Assembly: GCF_014696105.1 (NCBI RefSeq)
Contig: NZ_JACJPO010000066.1
Coordinates: 331,802-395,801 of the forward strand
Source: Microcoleus sp. FACHB-1515
GTDB taxonomy: Bacteria > Cyanobacteriota > Cyanobacteriia > Elainellales > Elainellaceae
Length of the DNA: 64,000 bases
Direction of reading: 5' to 3'
The stretch's first letter is position 1; the number at the start of each line of letters is the position of its first letter. A program made the position numbers and the translations under genes. The notes beneath the pieces were generated by a model. It was given only the letters and a program-made list of their open reading frames with translations. It did no database searches and was not told the DNA's origin. Positions 53,158-61,860 of this stretch are shown piece by piece.

Positions 53158-53874
53158 CTACGCAAACCCAGCATTGGAACAGTTTGGACAGCAAATGTAG
53201 TGCCCCTGCCAGCGAATTGGCCCCTCGCCACATTCAGGACAGAAAAACGTCAACGGGACGCGATCGCGCCGCGTCGGAACGGCATTGCCTCGCTTGCGCT
53301 GACCAGGTGCAATTGGTTCAGGCATGAGTTGCTCGCGATCGCCACGTGCCGCCATCTGCTGTGCTTGGTCAAATGTCCAGCGCGGCTGCGGCTTCAGGGT
53401 TGGCACTTGGCGAAACGCCGTCATGATGGTGCTGTCTTGGGTGAGCGTGGCGATCGTGCTGGCAATGACTTTACAGCAGCTTGCGGGCGACTTGATCACC
53501 TGCGCTTCACTTAGGCGAATTACGATCCAGCCGTTTGCCAGAAACCACTGGTTCCGCAGTTCATCTTTTGGACAGTCGCGGTAGTGCAGGGGCAAGCGCG
53601 TATCGTGCGTGTACGGTTCGTCAATCTCGATATCGATGTGGAGATTCGTCGCCGGATCGATGTAGGCAAAATCAGGGACGTAGGGCTGTGGCCGCTCAGG
53701 GTTGGGAACCATCAGCCCCGCGTGAATTTTGCCAGGGAAATAGCGGCAGAGTTCTTGCTCAAAAGCAGCCTCCGATCGCCCCCGACGCGGCTGGACGTGA
53801 ACGCCGATCGGCTCGACTGCCGCAGACCAATCAGACGGAATTAAAACAGTTGGAAATCGCTCCATACTGTTCAT
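53158..53874 (-). CDS. PD-(D/E)XK-like nuclease domain protein with C-terminal zinc ribbon
   Basis: The 238-residue protein has an N-terminal core resembling Vsr/DUF559-type endonucleases: RRGRSEAAFEQELCRYFPGK, YVPDFAYIDPATNLHIDIEI (D, then IDIEID), DEPYTHD, then NQWFLANGWIVIRLSEAQVI. The D...ExD pattern fits a PD-(D/E)XK site in which the Lys is replaced. Residues 205-238 form a zinc ribbon (FFCPECG and ICCPNC). No partner gene is seen; it is convergent with DUF39. A second in-frame ATG is at 53865. The activity is unproven and could be structural RNA binding instead. Confidence 0.7.
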   Translation of the reverse strand: MNSMERFPTVLIPSDWSAAVEPIGVHVQPRRGRSEAAFEQELCRYFPGKIHAGLMVPNPERPQPYVPDFAYIDPATNLHIDIEIDEPYTHDTRLPLHYRDCPKDELRNQWFLANGWIVIRLSEAQVIKSPASCCKVIASTIATLTQDSTIMTAFRQVPTLKPQPRWTFDQAQQMAARGDREQLMPEPIAPGQRKRGNAVPTRRDRVPLTFFCPECGEGPIRWQGHYICCPNCSNAGFA

Positions 53875-53943
53875 TCTGGCAAACTAACTCGATCGCCTTG
53901 TGCGCCCGGAGAGACCGAAGCAAAACAAGCGCGATCGCAGCAG

Positions 53944-54201
53944 CTAGAATTCCGGCTCTTCGCACACGGTCAAGACGGTCGGCTGGCACTGGCGAATGTG
54001 TACTTGAATATCGCGAGCGCCTTCGCGCTGCAAATCTTCCACATAGCCAGAGTGCGCGTCTTGCGCTTCTTTCGATCGCACAAACGGGCCAAAATAGTAG
54101 GTGCAGCGCGGTTCGGCTGTGGTGATCTCAACCCACCACTGTTTGCCGATCGATTGCAGCAAGCCCGTGAAGAATTCTTTGGTAGCGGTTAACAGTTGCA
54201 T
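53944..54201 (-). CDS. DUF1816 domain-containing protein
   Basis: An 85-residue protein matching the cyanobacterial DUF1816 family: WWVEITTAEPRCTYYFGPFV, RSKEAQDAHSGYVEDLQREG, and ARDIQVHIRQCQPTVLTV. The family is uncharacterised and recurs near phycobilisome and light-regulated genes, as recalled. It has no membrane segment. It lies 69 bases upstream of the nuclease-like gene on the same strand. Confidence 0.85.
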   Translation of the reverse strand: MQLLTATKEFFTGLLQSIGKQWWVEITTAEPRCTYYFGPFVRSKEAQDAHSGYVEDLQREGARDIQVHIRQCQPTVLTVCEEPEF

Positions 54202-54413
54202 CAGCAGTACGAGAGTATTGCGAGAAACCTGTCCTAGTATTCAACAAACTTAACAAATCAGCATAGAGCGATCGGCAGTAGAAAACCGCAATCGTCGCTA
54301 CTGAATGTCAATTTGTGATGAATAATTTACAGAAAAGCCTGTAGAAGCACTGTTCTTGGTTGTAGCTTGCGATCGCTCCAACTGCTATCAATCTTCAGGA
54401 AAACATTGGGATC

Positions 54414-54441
54414 AAAAAAGGGACACACCGCAATGTGTCCC
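54414..54441 (-). terminator. intrinsic terminator of the GTPase gene
   Basis: On the minus strand GGGACACA (from 54441) pairs with TGTGTCCC (ending 54420) around a 6-base loop, followed by a run of six T (54419-54414). It lies 21 bases after the GTPase stop. Confidence 0.85.
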
Positions 54442-54461
54442 TCTTAACAGAATGGTTGGCC

Positions 54462-55937
54462 TTACGCTTCCGCTGCGGGCAACGCTGGCGCTGCACTGGG
54501 CGCAAGTCGATCGATCCCCTGCTTCACCAAGCCCTGCAAAAAAGCGAGTCGCTGATTAGCCTGGAAGACAAGCTTGAGCTTTTCGCCCAGTCGATCGAGT
54601 TGCAGTTCTTTGGCAGGCGTTGCCGTCCAGCTTTGCTCCTCGAAGTATTCCACCAGCGTCAAGCCTGCGATTCGCGTTAGGTAGGCAGCGCTGACACCTT
54701 GCAATGTTCCGCCCGCCACATAGGTCAAAGCGTGACTCTTGAGCAGCGGCGCGATCGCCTGGGAGGAAAGTTCCACCAGTCCCAGCTTGATCATGAGGCT
54801 GGCGATCGCGCTGGCGGCAGCTTTGGCTTGATCGATCGTGAACGACTGCTTGTAGATGCCACCAATGTCGGCAATCAGTTGCGCGTTGACGGCAGCAGTT
54901 GCCAGCAGATCCAGACTGGGCATCGGATTGGCAAAGGCGGCGGCGGCGGCGATCCACTGCGCCTGCTCGATCAGCGGCAGGGTGCGATCGCGACGCAGCA
55001 AGTTAAGCTCGGCAATCACAGACTGCTTGAGGGCGGTCGCCTGTCTCTGCACCGTCGTATACACCAAGGGTTGACCTTGAGCGGTGAGAACCTGCGCTAG
55101 TCGTGTTGTCAACGGGGCAAGATCCGGAGCGGGCTGTTCCTGCCGCTCGATCGTCGTTCCGTCCTCTTGTATCTGACGCACCTTAAACGGTGCAGGATTA
55201 GCGGCGATCGCCACGACATCTTCAGGCGCAAGAAAATCCTGGACGCGCTGGCGGAGCTGCTGAAGAACAGCGGGGCGATCGGTTGGCAAATACTGGTCTT
55301 GCTTGTTGAAAACGAGCAGGACGCGCTGCTTTTGATTGACCCACTGCTGAATCAGTTCAAATTCCGACAAGGTGAGGTCGCCTGCTGTCACAAACAGCAG
55401 CAGATCGGAATTTTGGGCGACTGGAGCAATGATGGCCTGAGCGCGATCGCTAGTTTCAGTAAACAGCGCAGGCGTATCGGAAATTGAAAACTGCGTCGGC
55501 AAATCTGCACCCTTGGGCAAGGCGGACGCGACAAGCTGCTGCTTCAGCGCAGTTTTGCCCGAACTCTTGCCGCCAACCAGGGCGAAGCGAATTTCATTGC
55601 GATCGAGTTCTTGCTGAAGCTGAGCCAGTTGCGATCGCAGCGGAGCAAGCTTGAGACTGTCGGCAGCTTCGGTATTGAGATGATCTAAAACGGTTTCGAC
55701 TTGGGCAATTGCTTGTTCCACTGCTGTGCGATCGATCGGCTGGAGGCGAGCAGAGAAATCGATCGGCTTCTGAGTTTGCTGCTTGAGCCACCAGAAGCCA
55801 GACCCGATCGCCACTGCGCCCCAGGTAATCAGGCTGCTCCAGTGGCCGCTGGCTGGATGCAGAATTTCGAGTAGTCCAATGCTGAGGCTCAGCCCTAGTC
55901 CTCCCACCAAGATGGGTTTGCGTAATGTGAATGGCAT
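54462..55937 (-). CDS. membrane-associated GTPase (DUF697-type)
   Basis: About 491 residues from the ATG at 55937, which has AGGA 7 bases before it. Two hydrophobic segments lie near the start (ILVGGLGLSLSIGLLEIL, LITWGAVAIGSGFWWL). The G domain has P-loop VGGKSSGKTALKQQ (about residues 127-140), G3-like SDTPALFTETSD and G4 FNKQD. The C-terminal region matches DUF697 (AAAAFANPMPSLDLLATAAV, MIKLGLVELSSQAIAPLL, GGTLQGVSAAYLTRIAG), with further hydrophobic helices. Such proteins are Era/dynamin-like GTPases of cyanobacteria and plastids with unproven membrane roles. An intrinsic terminator follows. Confidence 0.85.
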   Translation of the reverse strand: MPFTLRKPILVGGLGLSLSIGLLEILHPASGHWSSLITWGAVAIGSGFWWLKQQTQKPIDFSARLQPIDRTAVEQAIAQVETVLDHLNTEAADSLKLAPLRSQLAQLQQELDRNEIRFALVGGKSSGKTALKQQLVASALPKGADLPTQFSISDTPALFTETSDRAQAIIAPVAQNSDLLLFVTAGDLTLSEFELIQQWVNQKQRVLLVFNKQDQYLPTDRPAVLQQLRQRVQDFLAPEDVVAIAANPAPFKVRQIQEDGTTIERQEQPAPDLAPLTTRLAQVLTAQGQPLVYTTVQRQATALKQSVIAELNLLRRDRTLPLIEQAQWIAAAAAFANPMPSLDLLATAAVNAQLIADIGGIYKQSFTIDQAKAAASAIASLMIKLGLVELSSQAIAPLLKSHALTYVAGGTLQGVSAAYLTRIAGLTLVEYFEEQSWTATPAKELQLDRLGEKLKLVFQANQRLAFLQGLVKQGIDRLAPSAAPALPAAEA

Positions 55938-56071
55938 AGTCGTTCCTACTAAGATCGTTCCCATTTGTGAGCTGCAAGCCGCCTAGACTGCCGAAAAAGC
56001 TTGCATTCAACTTTATTGTAATTTTTTGTGCTTCTACCAGGCTTTCGAGAAAGCCGAACGCAACAAAACAA

Positions 56072-56099
56072 AACCTCCAAGCCGTTTAGCTTGGAGGTT
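56072..56099 (-). terminator. terminator after tRNA-fMet
   Basis: On the minus strand AACCTCCAAGC pairs with GCTTGGAGGTT (11 bp, 6-base loop), followed by TTGTTTTGTT. It begins 8 bases after the CCA end of the initiator tRNA. Confidence 0.85.
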
Positions 56100-56106
56100 T
56101 GCGATT

Positions 56107-56183
<77 letters not shown>

Positions 56184-56272
56184 TCACTTGTTCTAGTATA
56201 GCAAGCTTTTTTGAACTGTGTGCAGTTTGAGCAAGAAATTTCTGGAACTTTTCTAAGGAAGCGATCGCCCCC

Positions 56273-57226
56273 CTAGAGCATTGCCAGTTCTCCCATTACA
56301 TCTAGCCGCTTAAATTTGCCTTGCGCCATAAAGGTTTCAGAAAGCGATTCAGACACGGCAGGTGTAATCCAGCCCATCTGCTTAAGAAGCTGAACGGCAG
56401 CAGCGTATTTGGCACGTTTCGCACCATCTACGACTTTAATTGCGAGTCCCAGTCCTTCCCCGACCCGCCCGATGCACTGCACGCCTTCGGCTCCCGACTT
56501 GCTGACCAGTTCGCCATCGGATAGGCGCATCAGTTCAGTATCGAATTCGCCTTCACCTGCGACCAGTTGCGGATGGTGTGTCATCGCCCGCACAATCCGC
56601 TCCATATCCAGACTGTCTCCAGAAGCAAGCTGGGCGTACAGCGTTGCCATCTGACCGATCTGCAAAAAATAAGTGGGTGCGCCGCAATCGTCGTGGGCAC
56701 AGATGAATTCTTCAGCGGGCATCCGCAGCAGTTCTGCTGTTTTGTCGAGGATCAGCTTTTGAACCGGATGGTTGCGTTGAAGATAGCTGTTTAGGGGTAA
56801 GTTGCGCTGCTGACAGACCGCAAGCATTCCCGCATGTTTGCCAGAGCAGTTGTGCTGAAGCGGGCTGTGCTTGCCTGCCGGAATGGGACACTGCAAGGCA
56901 GACGGATCAACATCTGCCCGCCACAGAATGTTAAACACCTGCCGCACCTGCTCGATCGCCCCGTGATGTGAGCTGCACATGATCGCCAAGTCGCGATCGT
57001 TGAGTCCATAGCGCTCGATCGTTCCAGTCGTGGTGACGGCCAGGGCTTGAAACGGCTTGAGTGCCGATCGCACAAATGTCGCCGTTTCTGCGCTGCCTGC
57101 AACGGACAGCAGCCGCCCGCGATTGTCACAAACGGCAGCTTGCACCGAATGTTTCGATTCAACAATGCCTTCGCGCAGCAACCGGACTTCGAGTTCTGCG
57201 GCGGATGTACGTTTTCCCCTAGTCAT
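56273..57226 (-). CDS. asparaginase (type II-like, PF06089 family)
   Basis: The 317-residue protein belongs to the Rhizobium etli-type asparaginase family: ELEVRLLREGIVESKHSVQA, VRSALKPFQALAVTTTGTI, IMCSSHHGAIEQVRQVFNIL, LQHNCSGKHAGMLAVCQQRN (with the SGKHAGML signature) and CGAPTYFLQIGQMATLYAQL. The catalytic Ser-Lys and the conserved Cys are in these blocks. It would hydrolyse L-asparagine to aspartate and ammonia in the cytoplasm. It is a stand-alone gene, upstream of the tRNA on the same strand, and is preceded by a CGLD27-type gene. Confidence 0.9.
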   Translation of the reverse strand: MTRGKRTSAAELEVRLLREGIVESKHSVQAAVCDNRGRLLSVAGSAETATFVRSALKPFQALAVTTTGTIERYGLNDRDLAIMCSSHHGAIEQVRQVFNILWRADVDPSALQCPIPAGKHSPLQHNCSGKHAGMLAVCQQRNLPLNSYLQRNHPVQKLILDKTAELLRMPAEEFICAHDDCGAPTYFLQIGQMATLYAQLASGDSLDMERIVRAMTHHPQLVAGEGEFDTELMRLSDGELVSKSGAEGVQCIGRVGEGLGLAIKVVDGAKRAKYAAAVQLLKQMGWITPAVSESLSETFMAQGKFKRLDVMGELAML

Positions 57227-57307
57227 GGCTAAGACTGTGCCATAGGTTCGGCACAGGAGGCAAGTGTGGTGAAGGTCAGAAGGTGTAGGTTCAGGAGTCG
57301 CCAGTTC

Positions 57308-57808
57308 CTATGCAAGGAGGTACCAGGCGGCAGCGACGCTGAAGAGCAGCAGAGTGAGAAAGCCGAAGGTGCGCTTGAGGCGAGCCAACAGCGGCTGAAT
57401 TTCATAGGTGACGATGAGGCGATCGCGCTGAAGCACTTCGGCGGGTTTCGTCCAAATTTGACCGTCATACCAGCCCGACTCTTCGTAAAAAATGTTTTCC
57501 TTCAGCAGGCGATCGCGCACGTAGACCCAGCCGAGATACAAGCGCAGCAGTGCCAGCGTTGGCAGCAAGCTTGCACCCAAGGCAGCACTGAGCAAAAATT
57601 GCAGCGGATATTTGGCGTAGGGAAAGCTGGAGGCGGCGACGGGAGCGGCAACAACCCAGCTTAGCAGCCACAGAATCGCGATCGGCTTGATGTAGCTTGG
57701 CAGTTCCAGCGTTGCCCAGCGAAAAAACCAGGATTCTTTCAACCCCTGATATTCATTGAGCGGCTGCTGTTCAGCAGGAACCGGGCAGACAGGCGCAGAA
57801 GATTTCAT
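57308..57808 (-). CDS. CGLD27-like (DUF1230) protein
   Basis: A 166-residue protein of the CGLD27 family, conserved in cyanobacteria, green algae and plants: CPVPAEQQPLNEYQGLKESW near the N-terminus, FFRWATLELPSYIKPIAILW, SGWYDGQIWTKPAEVLQRDR, and RLKRTFGFLTLLLF. It has four hydrophobic segments. The family is linked to photosynthetic electron-transport or iron handling in plastids, but the molecular role is not known. It is on the minus strand; its promoter lies in the divergent 317-base gap before the PfpI-fusion gene. Confidence 0.9.
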   Translation of the reverse strand: MKSSAPVCPVPAEQQPLNEYQGLKESWFFRWATLELPSYIKPIAILWLLSWVVAAPVAASSFPYAKYPLQFLLSAALGASLLPTLALLRLYLGWVYVRDRLLKENIFYEESGWYDGQIWTKPAEVLQRDRLIVTYEIQPLLARLKRTFGFLTLLLFSVAAAWYLLA

Positions 57809-58125
57809 GGTAGAACTGGCGAGAACCGAGCGTGTTTTCCTAATTTAGCGAAGGACGCTGCCAAAAAGATAGCGATCGTAACTTTCTTCGTATTGAACGG
57901 GTGTCGGAGATTGGCAAGAAGGCGATCGATCGGATTGCAACACTAACAAACTCAGCAGCTTCGTTTCGCGATCGGGTTGATGTATGAACGGATATGCTGA
58001 TCTGTCCCCAGATTGAGGGAGCGATCAAGCTGTCTGACTACGCTAGACAATAGCTTTACAAACTTTTTTTCAAAACCTGCGGGTTCATTTACCCGTGCCA
58101 ATTTTTACAAGCAGCGGAGTTTCCT
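57809..58125. other. intergenic region, divergent promoters
   Basis: This 317-base gap separates the CGLD27 and PfpI-fusion genes, which point away from each other. A 62-residue minus-strand frame at 57840-58028 has no supporting features. No repeat or RNA is evident. Confidence 0.5.
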
Positions 58126-59226
58126 ATGGCAACGAACGGACAGTACGCCAAACCGCGTGTCGCCATCTTGATCGAACAGAAGGTCGAAGATGTCGAATTT
58201 CAAATGCCCTACAACGCCTTGAAGCAGGCGGGAGCCGAAGTTGTCGTCTTAGGTTCACGAGTCAACGAAGAATACAAAGGCAAGCAGGGCGATCTCAGCA
58301 TCAAAGCTGACGCCACGCCAACCGAATCGCGAGCCAGCGATTTTGCTGCGGTCATTATTCCGGGCGGCATGGCTCCTGACAAAATGCGGACAAATCTGAA
58401 GACCGTCCGGTTTGTGCAGGACGCAATCGCGCAAAACATCCTTGTCGCCTCGATTTGTCACGGCCCCCAAGTTTTAATTGAAGGCGATCTACTGCGTGGC
58501 AAAAAAGCAACAGGCGTTCGGGCAATTCGCAAGGACATGCAAAACGCCGGGGCCGATTACGTCGATGCACCGATCGCGATCGACGGCAACCTGATCACCT
58601 CGCGTCGTCCGGGCGATCTACCGATTTTCACAACCGCCATTCTTCAGCACTTGGGCTTGAGCGTTCCAGATACCACGCTGCCGGACATCCAAAACTTGGA
58701 TGCAGGCTGGTGGAAACTCGGAGAGCAGTGGGGCGGTTCATCCAAAAGCGAGATTGTATCGGGGATCAACACGGCACTTGCAGGCGAACGCTACGGCAGC
58801 GAAGCCTTTGAGCGCTACGCCGATCAGATTCAAAACGACGAGGCGCGAAACGTGCTGCGCGGCATTCGCACCAACAAACTGCGCCACGTGCAGATGCTCG
58901 AACAGCGTCTTTCCGTTCTTGGTGAATCTGAATCGCTTCCGGCAGCGGCCAGCGGAGCTTATGCAGCGCTGAAAAGCTGGCTGCAAAACAACAGCAGCGA
59001 TACGGAAATTCTGCGGCGGGCGTTGGGCGATCTGCAAACGGGCATTGTTGATACGGACAATCTCGTCGTGAAATTCACCGATCCGGCGACCACTGAAATC
59101 TTTTCAGAAATGGAAGTGACGATCGCCCAAGACGAACAGCACATCGCAGATATCTACCATCGTTTGATCTCCAGCGGTGAAGTGCGATCGCCCAAGCCCA
59201 GCAGCAATCCTTCTGTCACTGCGTAA
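58126..59226 (+). CDS. DJ-1/PfpI domain fused to a ferritin-like domain
   Basis: The 366-residue protein joins two domains. Residues 8-185 are a DJ-1/PfpI-type domain with the nucleophile elbow VASICHGPQVLIEG (C111, H112) and the IIPGGMAPDKMR strand. Residues 200-350 form a four-helix bundle resembling ferritin-like/DUF892-type proteins: INTALAGERYGSEAFERYAD (E221, E226), RTNKLRHVQMLEQRL (H254, E259) and ISEME... IAQDEQHIADIYHRL (E337, H339). If metal is bound, this could be a diiron site; that is inference. The family suggests peptidase, glyoxalase or deglycase activity with redox protection. A GGAG site precedes the ATG. It heads a plus-strand group with stress-linked genes. Confidence 0.85.
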   Translation: MATNGQYAKPRVAILIEQKVEDVEFQMPYNALKQAGAEVVVLGSRVNEEYKGKQGDLSIKADATPTESRASDFAAVIIPGGMAPDKMRTNLKTVRFVQDAIAQNILVASICHGPQVLIEGDLLRGKKATGVRAIRKDMQNAGADYVDAPIAIDGNLITSRRPGDLPIFTTAILQHLGLSVPDTTLPDIQNLDAGWWKLGEQWGGSSKSEIVSGINTALAGERYGSEAFERYADQIQNDEARNVLRGIRTNKLRHVQMLEQRLSVLGESESLPAAASGAYAALKSWLQNNSSDTEILRRALGDLQTGIVDTDNLVVKFTDPATTEIFSEMEVTIAQDEQHIADIYHRLISSGEVRSPKPSSNPSVTA

Positions 59227-59238
59227 GGAGAATTACCG

Positions 59239-59373
59239 ATGCAAAGCCGACAAGACTACTCGCCCTCAAGCTGCTATCCCAACTATGTCGGTTGGCAAGT
59301 TGTCTTGAGCTGTCCTACCCGAAAAGCTTTGAACTGCAAGGAAGCCGTTCATACTCCTGTCCATCACCGTTAA
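59239..59373 (+). CDS. 44-residue protein behind a strong ribosome binding site, unknown
   Basis: The ATG at 59239 follows AAGGAG with an 8-base spacer, the best Shine-Dalgarno in the neighbourhood, and begins 12 bases after the stop of the PfpI-fusion gene. The 44 residues (starting MQSRQDYSPSSCYPNYVGWQ) include three Cys, three His and several Tyr/Trp/Arg. There is no signal peptide, membrane segment or known family. It ends 5 bases before the SRPBCC start, so three genes are tightly packed. The odds that this is a real small protein are raised by the strong site and spacing, but the codon content is not decisive. Confidence 0.55.
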   Translation: MQSRQDYSPSSCYPNYVGWQVVLSCPTRKALNCKEAVHTPVHHR

Positions 59374-59378
59374 CTGCT

Positions 59379-60095
59379 ATGACAAGTTCTAACGTTCCCT
59401 CAAATCAACCAAACGACGCTGCTTCTGAAGGCTCGATGAGCGAGCAGGAAAAGTGGGCATCGATCGTGGGCGGCGGCGCAATGATGCTGCTTGGCCTCAG
59501 ACAGCGATCGCTGCGCGGCCTTCTCACTGCGGTTGCAGGTGGCGGACTCGCCTACCGTGCGGCCACCAGCGAAAAAAGTTTGCCGGAGGCGGTTGCCGAT
59601 GCAACAGGAATTAATCAGCCCGTGCGCGTCTCCAAAGCTGTCACGATCAGCAACAAGTCGCCCGAAGAACTGTACAGCTTTTGGCGCAAGCTGGAGAATC
59701 TGCCGACCTTCATGAAGCATCTAGAGTCCGTCACAGAGCTTGACCAGACGCGATCGCACTGGGTTGCCAAAGCGCCGCTGGGTCAGTCCGTTCAGTGGGA
59801 TGCCGACATCATCGGAGATATTCCCAATCAGTTCATCGCCTGGGCATCGACGGAAAATGCGGATGTGGAAAATTCGGGCTTTGTGAAGTTTGTTCCGGCT
59901 CCGGGCGATCGCGGCACCGAGGTTCACGTCACGATGGAATATAAAATTCCAGGCGGACAAGTCGCGGCAACGCTGGCAAAGCTGACCGGTGAAGAACCGG
60001 AAGTTCAGCTTACCGATGAACTGCACCGCTTCAAACAACTGATGGAAGCAGGCGAAATTGCTACCACCGAAGGTCAACCTTCAGGACGCAAATAA
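59379..60095 (+). CDS. SRPBCC family (cyclase/dehydrase-like) protein with N-terminal hydrophobic region
   Basis: About 238 residues from the ATG at 59379. Residues 20-62 are a Gly/Ala-rich hydrophobic region (KWASIVGGGAMMLLGLRQRS, LLTAVAGGGLAYRAATS) resembling DUF2892-like segments. Residues 82-220 form the SRPBCC fold: VRVSKAVTISNKSPEELYSF, WRKLENLPTFMKHLESVTEL, QSVQWDADIIGDIPNQFIAW and GDRGTEVHVTMEYKIPGGQV. Similar proteins accompany stress-induced zinc dehydrogenases in other bacteria. It is preceded closely by the 44-residue gene. It may bind lipids. Confidence 0.85.
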   Translation: MTSSNVPSNQPNDAASEGSMSEQEKWASIVGGGAMMLLGLRQRSLRGLLTAVAGGGLAYRAATSEKSLPEAVADATGINQPVRVSKAVTISNKSPEELYSFWRKLENLPTFMKHLESVTELDQTRSHWVAKAPLGQSVQWDADIIGDIPNQFIAWASTENADVENSGFVKFVPAPGDRGTEVHVTMEYKIPGGQVAATLAKLTGEEPEVQLTDELHRFKQLMEAGEIATTEGQPSGRK

Positions 60096-60159
60096 CTTCG
60101 ACAGGTCATCTTTTTTGATGGCCTTCTCCCTTCTTTTCTATTACTTGAAATTCAAAATC

Positions 60160-60552
60160 ATGATGATCAAAATGATTGACTGGGCAGAAAAAGCTTGCCG
60201 TGCGATCGCCACAATTGCCATTTCGATCGCTCTCGCGGTCGGATTTGCGATCGGCTATTTTGCTCCGGATGCCAGTGCCAAACCCGCCACGCCCGAAGCT
60301 GCTGAATACGATGTGCAGGGCGATGATTATCAGGTGAACATCCGCAGTGAACGCAGCGACGCGCCGATCGGCAGTCCGGATCTAAACCGCGATATTCAAA
60401 GCAATATTCAAGATGCGATCGACAACGTGCGCGAAAAGCTGAATCTCGATCAGCCACTTTATCCCGGTACGAAAGAAGTGATCGAAGATGTGCGCGAAGG
60501 CGTCAGCGATGCAGTTGAAAGCACGCAAGATGTGCTGACAGGCCAGCCCTAA
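60160..60552 (+). CDS. hypothetical exported or membrane-anchored protein
   Basis: About 130 residues from the ATG at 60160; another in-frame ATG at 60118 would add 14 residues. A hydrophobic segment ([20 protein letters not shown]) follows a Lys/Asp-containing start, acting as signal or anchor. The rest is acidic: [59 protein letters not shown], mostly amphipathic helix. No family is recognised. It lies between the SRPBCC and dehydrogenase genes on the same strand and is likely co-expressed with them. Confidence 0.68.
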   Translation: MMIKMIDWAEKACRAIATIAISIALAVGFAIGYFAPDASAKPATPEAAEYDVQGDDYQVNIRSERSDAPIGSPDLNRDIQSNIQDAIDNVREKLNLDQPLYPGTKEVIEDVREGVSDAVESTQDVLTGQP

Positions 60553-60620
60553 TTTCATGTGACAGGGGCGATTTGCAAATTGCCCCTACCGAAATTTCTA
60601 TTCATTCAACTTCAAGAAAT

Positions 60621-61802
60621 ATGAAAGCAGTTTGCTGGCACGGTGCGAAAGATGTGCGGGTTGAGACCGTGCCCGACCCGAAGATTTTGAATCCACGTGA
60701 TGCGATCGTTAAGATTACTTCAACCGCGATTTGTGGCTCGGATTTACATATTTATGACGGCTTCATTCCCTCGATGCTCTCTGGCGATATTTTGGGGCAC
60801 GAGTTCATGGGTGAAATCGTTGAACTGGGCAGCGGAATTCAAAATAAACATTTGAAAGTAGGCGATCGCGTTGTCGTTCCGTTCACCATTTCTTGCGGCA
60901 ATTGCTTCTTCTGCAATCGTGATTTGTGGTCGCTTTGCGATAACTCAAATCCAAACATTTATGCCGCTGAAAAAGTTGCAGGCTACTCTCCCGCCGGACT
61001 GTTTGGCTACTCACATTTGTTTGGCGGTTACGCAGGCGGACAAGCTGAATATGCTCGCGTTCCATTTGCCGACACTGGACTATTCAAAATTCCCGACCAT
61101 CTCACCGACGATCAGGTTTTATTCCTGACTGACATTTTTCCCACAGGCTACATGGCAGCCGACAACTGCAACATCAAGCCTGGAGATATTGTGGCGGTTT
61201 GGGGCTGTGGTCCGGTTGGATTGTTTGCAATTAAAAGTGCAGTTTTGCTAGGAGCAGAACGGGTGTATGCGATCGATCGCTTCCCCGAACGATTGGAAAA
61301 GGCGAAGCAAGCAGGCGCAACTGAGGTTTTCAACTACGAAGAAGTCGAAGTGGGTGAAGTTTTAAAGGAACTCACGGGCGGACGTGGTCCCGACGCTTGC
61401 ATTGATGCGGTTGGCATGGAAGCGCACGGAACTGACGTAATGGCGGCTTACGATCGCGTCAAGCAAGCGGTTCGACTGGAAACCGATCGCCCCACCGTTC
61501 TCCGTCAGGTGATTGTCGCCTGCCGTAAAGGTGGCGTTGTTTCACTTCCGGGCGTTTATGGCGGCATTTTGGACAAAATCCCGATGGGTGCAGCGTTTAA
61601 CAAAGGCTTGACCTTTAAGATGGGACAAACCCACGTCCACAAATATCTCAAGCCGCTGCTTGATCACATCGAGAAAGGTGATGTTGATCCTTCGTTCATC
61701 ATCACGCACCACATGCCGCTGGAAGAAGCACCTCACGGCTACGAAATCTTTAAGCACAAGAAAGATAACTGTGTGAAAGTGGTGCTGAAACCTGCTGCTT
61801 AG
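60621..61802 (+). CDS. zinc-dependent alcohol dehydrogenase
   Basis: The 393-residue protein (from the ATG at 60621) is a medium-chain zinc dehydrogenase. Catalytic zinc ligands C38 ([14 protein letters not shown]), H60 and E61 (LGHEFMGE) are present, and the structural zinc site has C92, C95, C98 and C106. The NAD(P)-binding motif [19 protein letters not shown] follows. The C-terminus ([20 protein letters not shown]) is that of the FdhA-like group, which includes glutathione-independent formaldehyde dehydrogenases. The substrate is unknown. The gene ends the plus-strand cluster with a strong hairpin at 61821-61859. Confidence 0.92.
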   Translation: MKAVCWHGAKDVRVETVPDPKILNPRDAIVKITSTAICGSDLHIYDGFIPSMLSGDILGHEFMGEIVELGSGIQNKHLKVGDRVVVPFTISCGNCFFCNRDLWSLCDNSNPNIYAAEKVAGYSPAGLFGYSHLFGGYAGGQAEYARVPFADTGLFKIPDHLTDDQVLFLTDIFPTGYMAADNCNIKPGDIVAVWGCGPVGLFAIKSAVLLGAERVYAIDRFPERLEKAKQAGATEVFNYEEVEVGEVLKELTGGRGPDACIDAVGMEAHGTDVMAAYDRVKQAVRLETDRPTVLRQVIVACRKGGVVSLPGVYGGILDKIPMGAAFNKGLTFKMGQTHVHKYLKPLLDHIEKGDVDPSFIITHHMPLEEAPHGYEIFKHKKDNCVKVVLKPAA

Positions 61803-61820
61803 TGCGTTTGAAATGTAAGC

Positions 61821-61860
61821 AAAAAGGGGGCGATCGAAACATGCGATCGCCCCCTTTTTT
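61821..61860. terminator. perfect 16-bp bidirectional terminator
   Basis: AAAAAGGGGGCGATCG (61821-61836) and CGATCGCCCCCTTTTT (61844-61859) are exact inverse copies around a 7-base loop. U-tracts arise on both strands. It ends the dehydrogenase transcript on the plus strand and overlaps the stop of the convergent DUF2079 gene. Confidence 0.9.
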
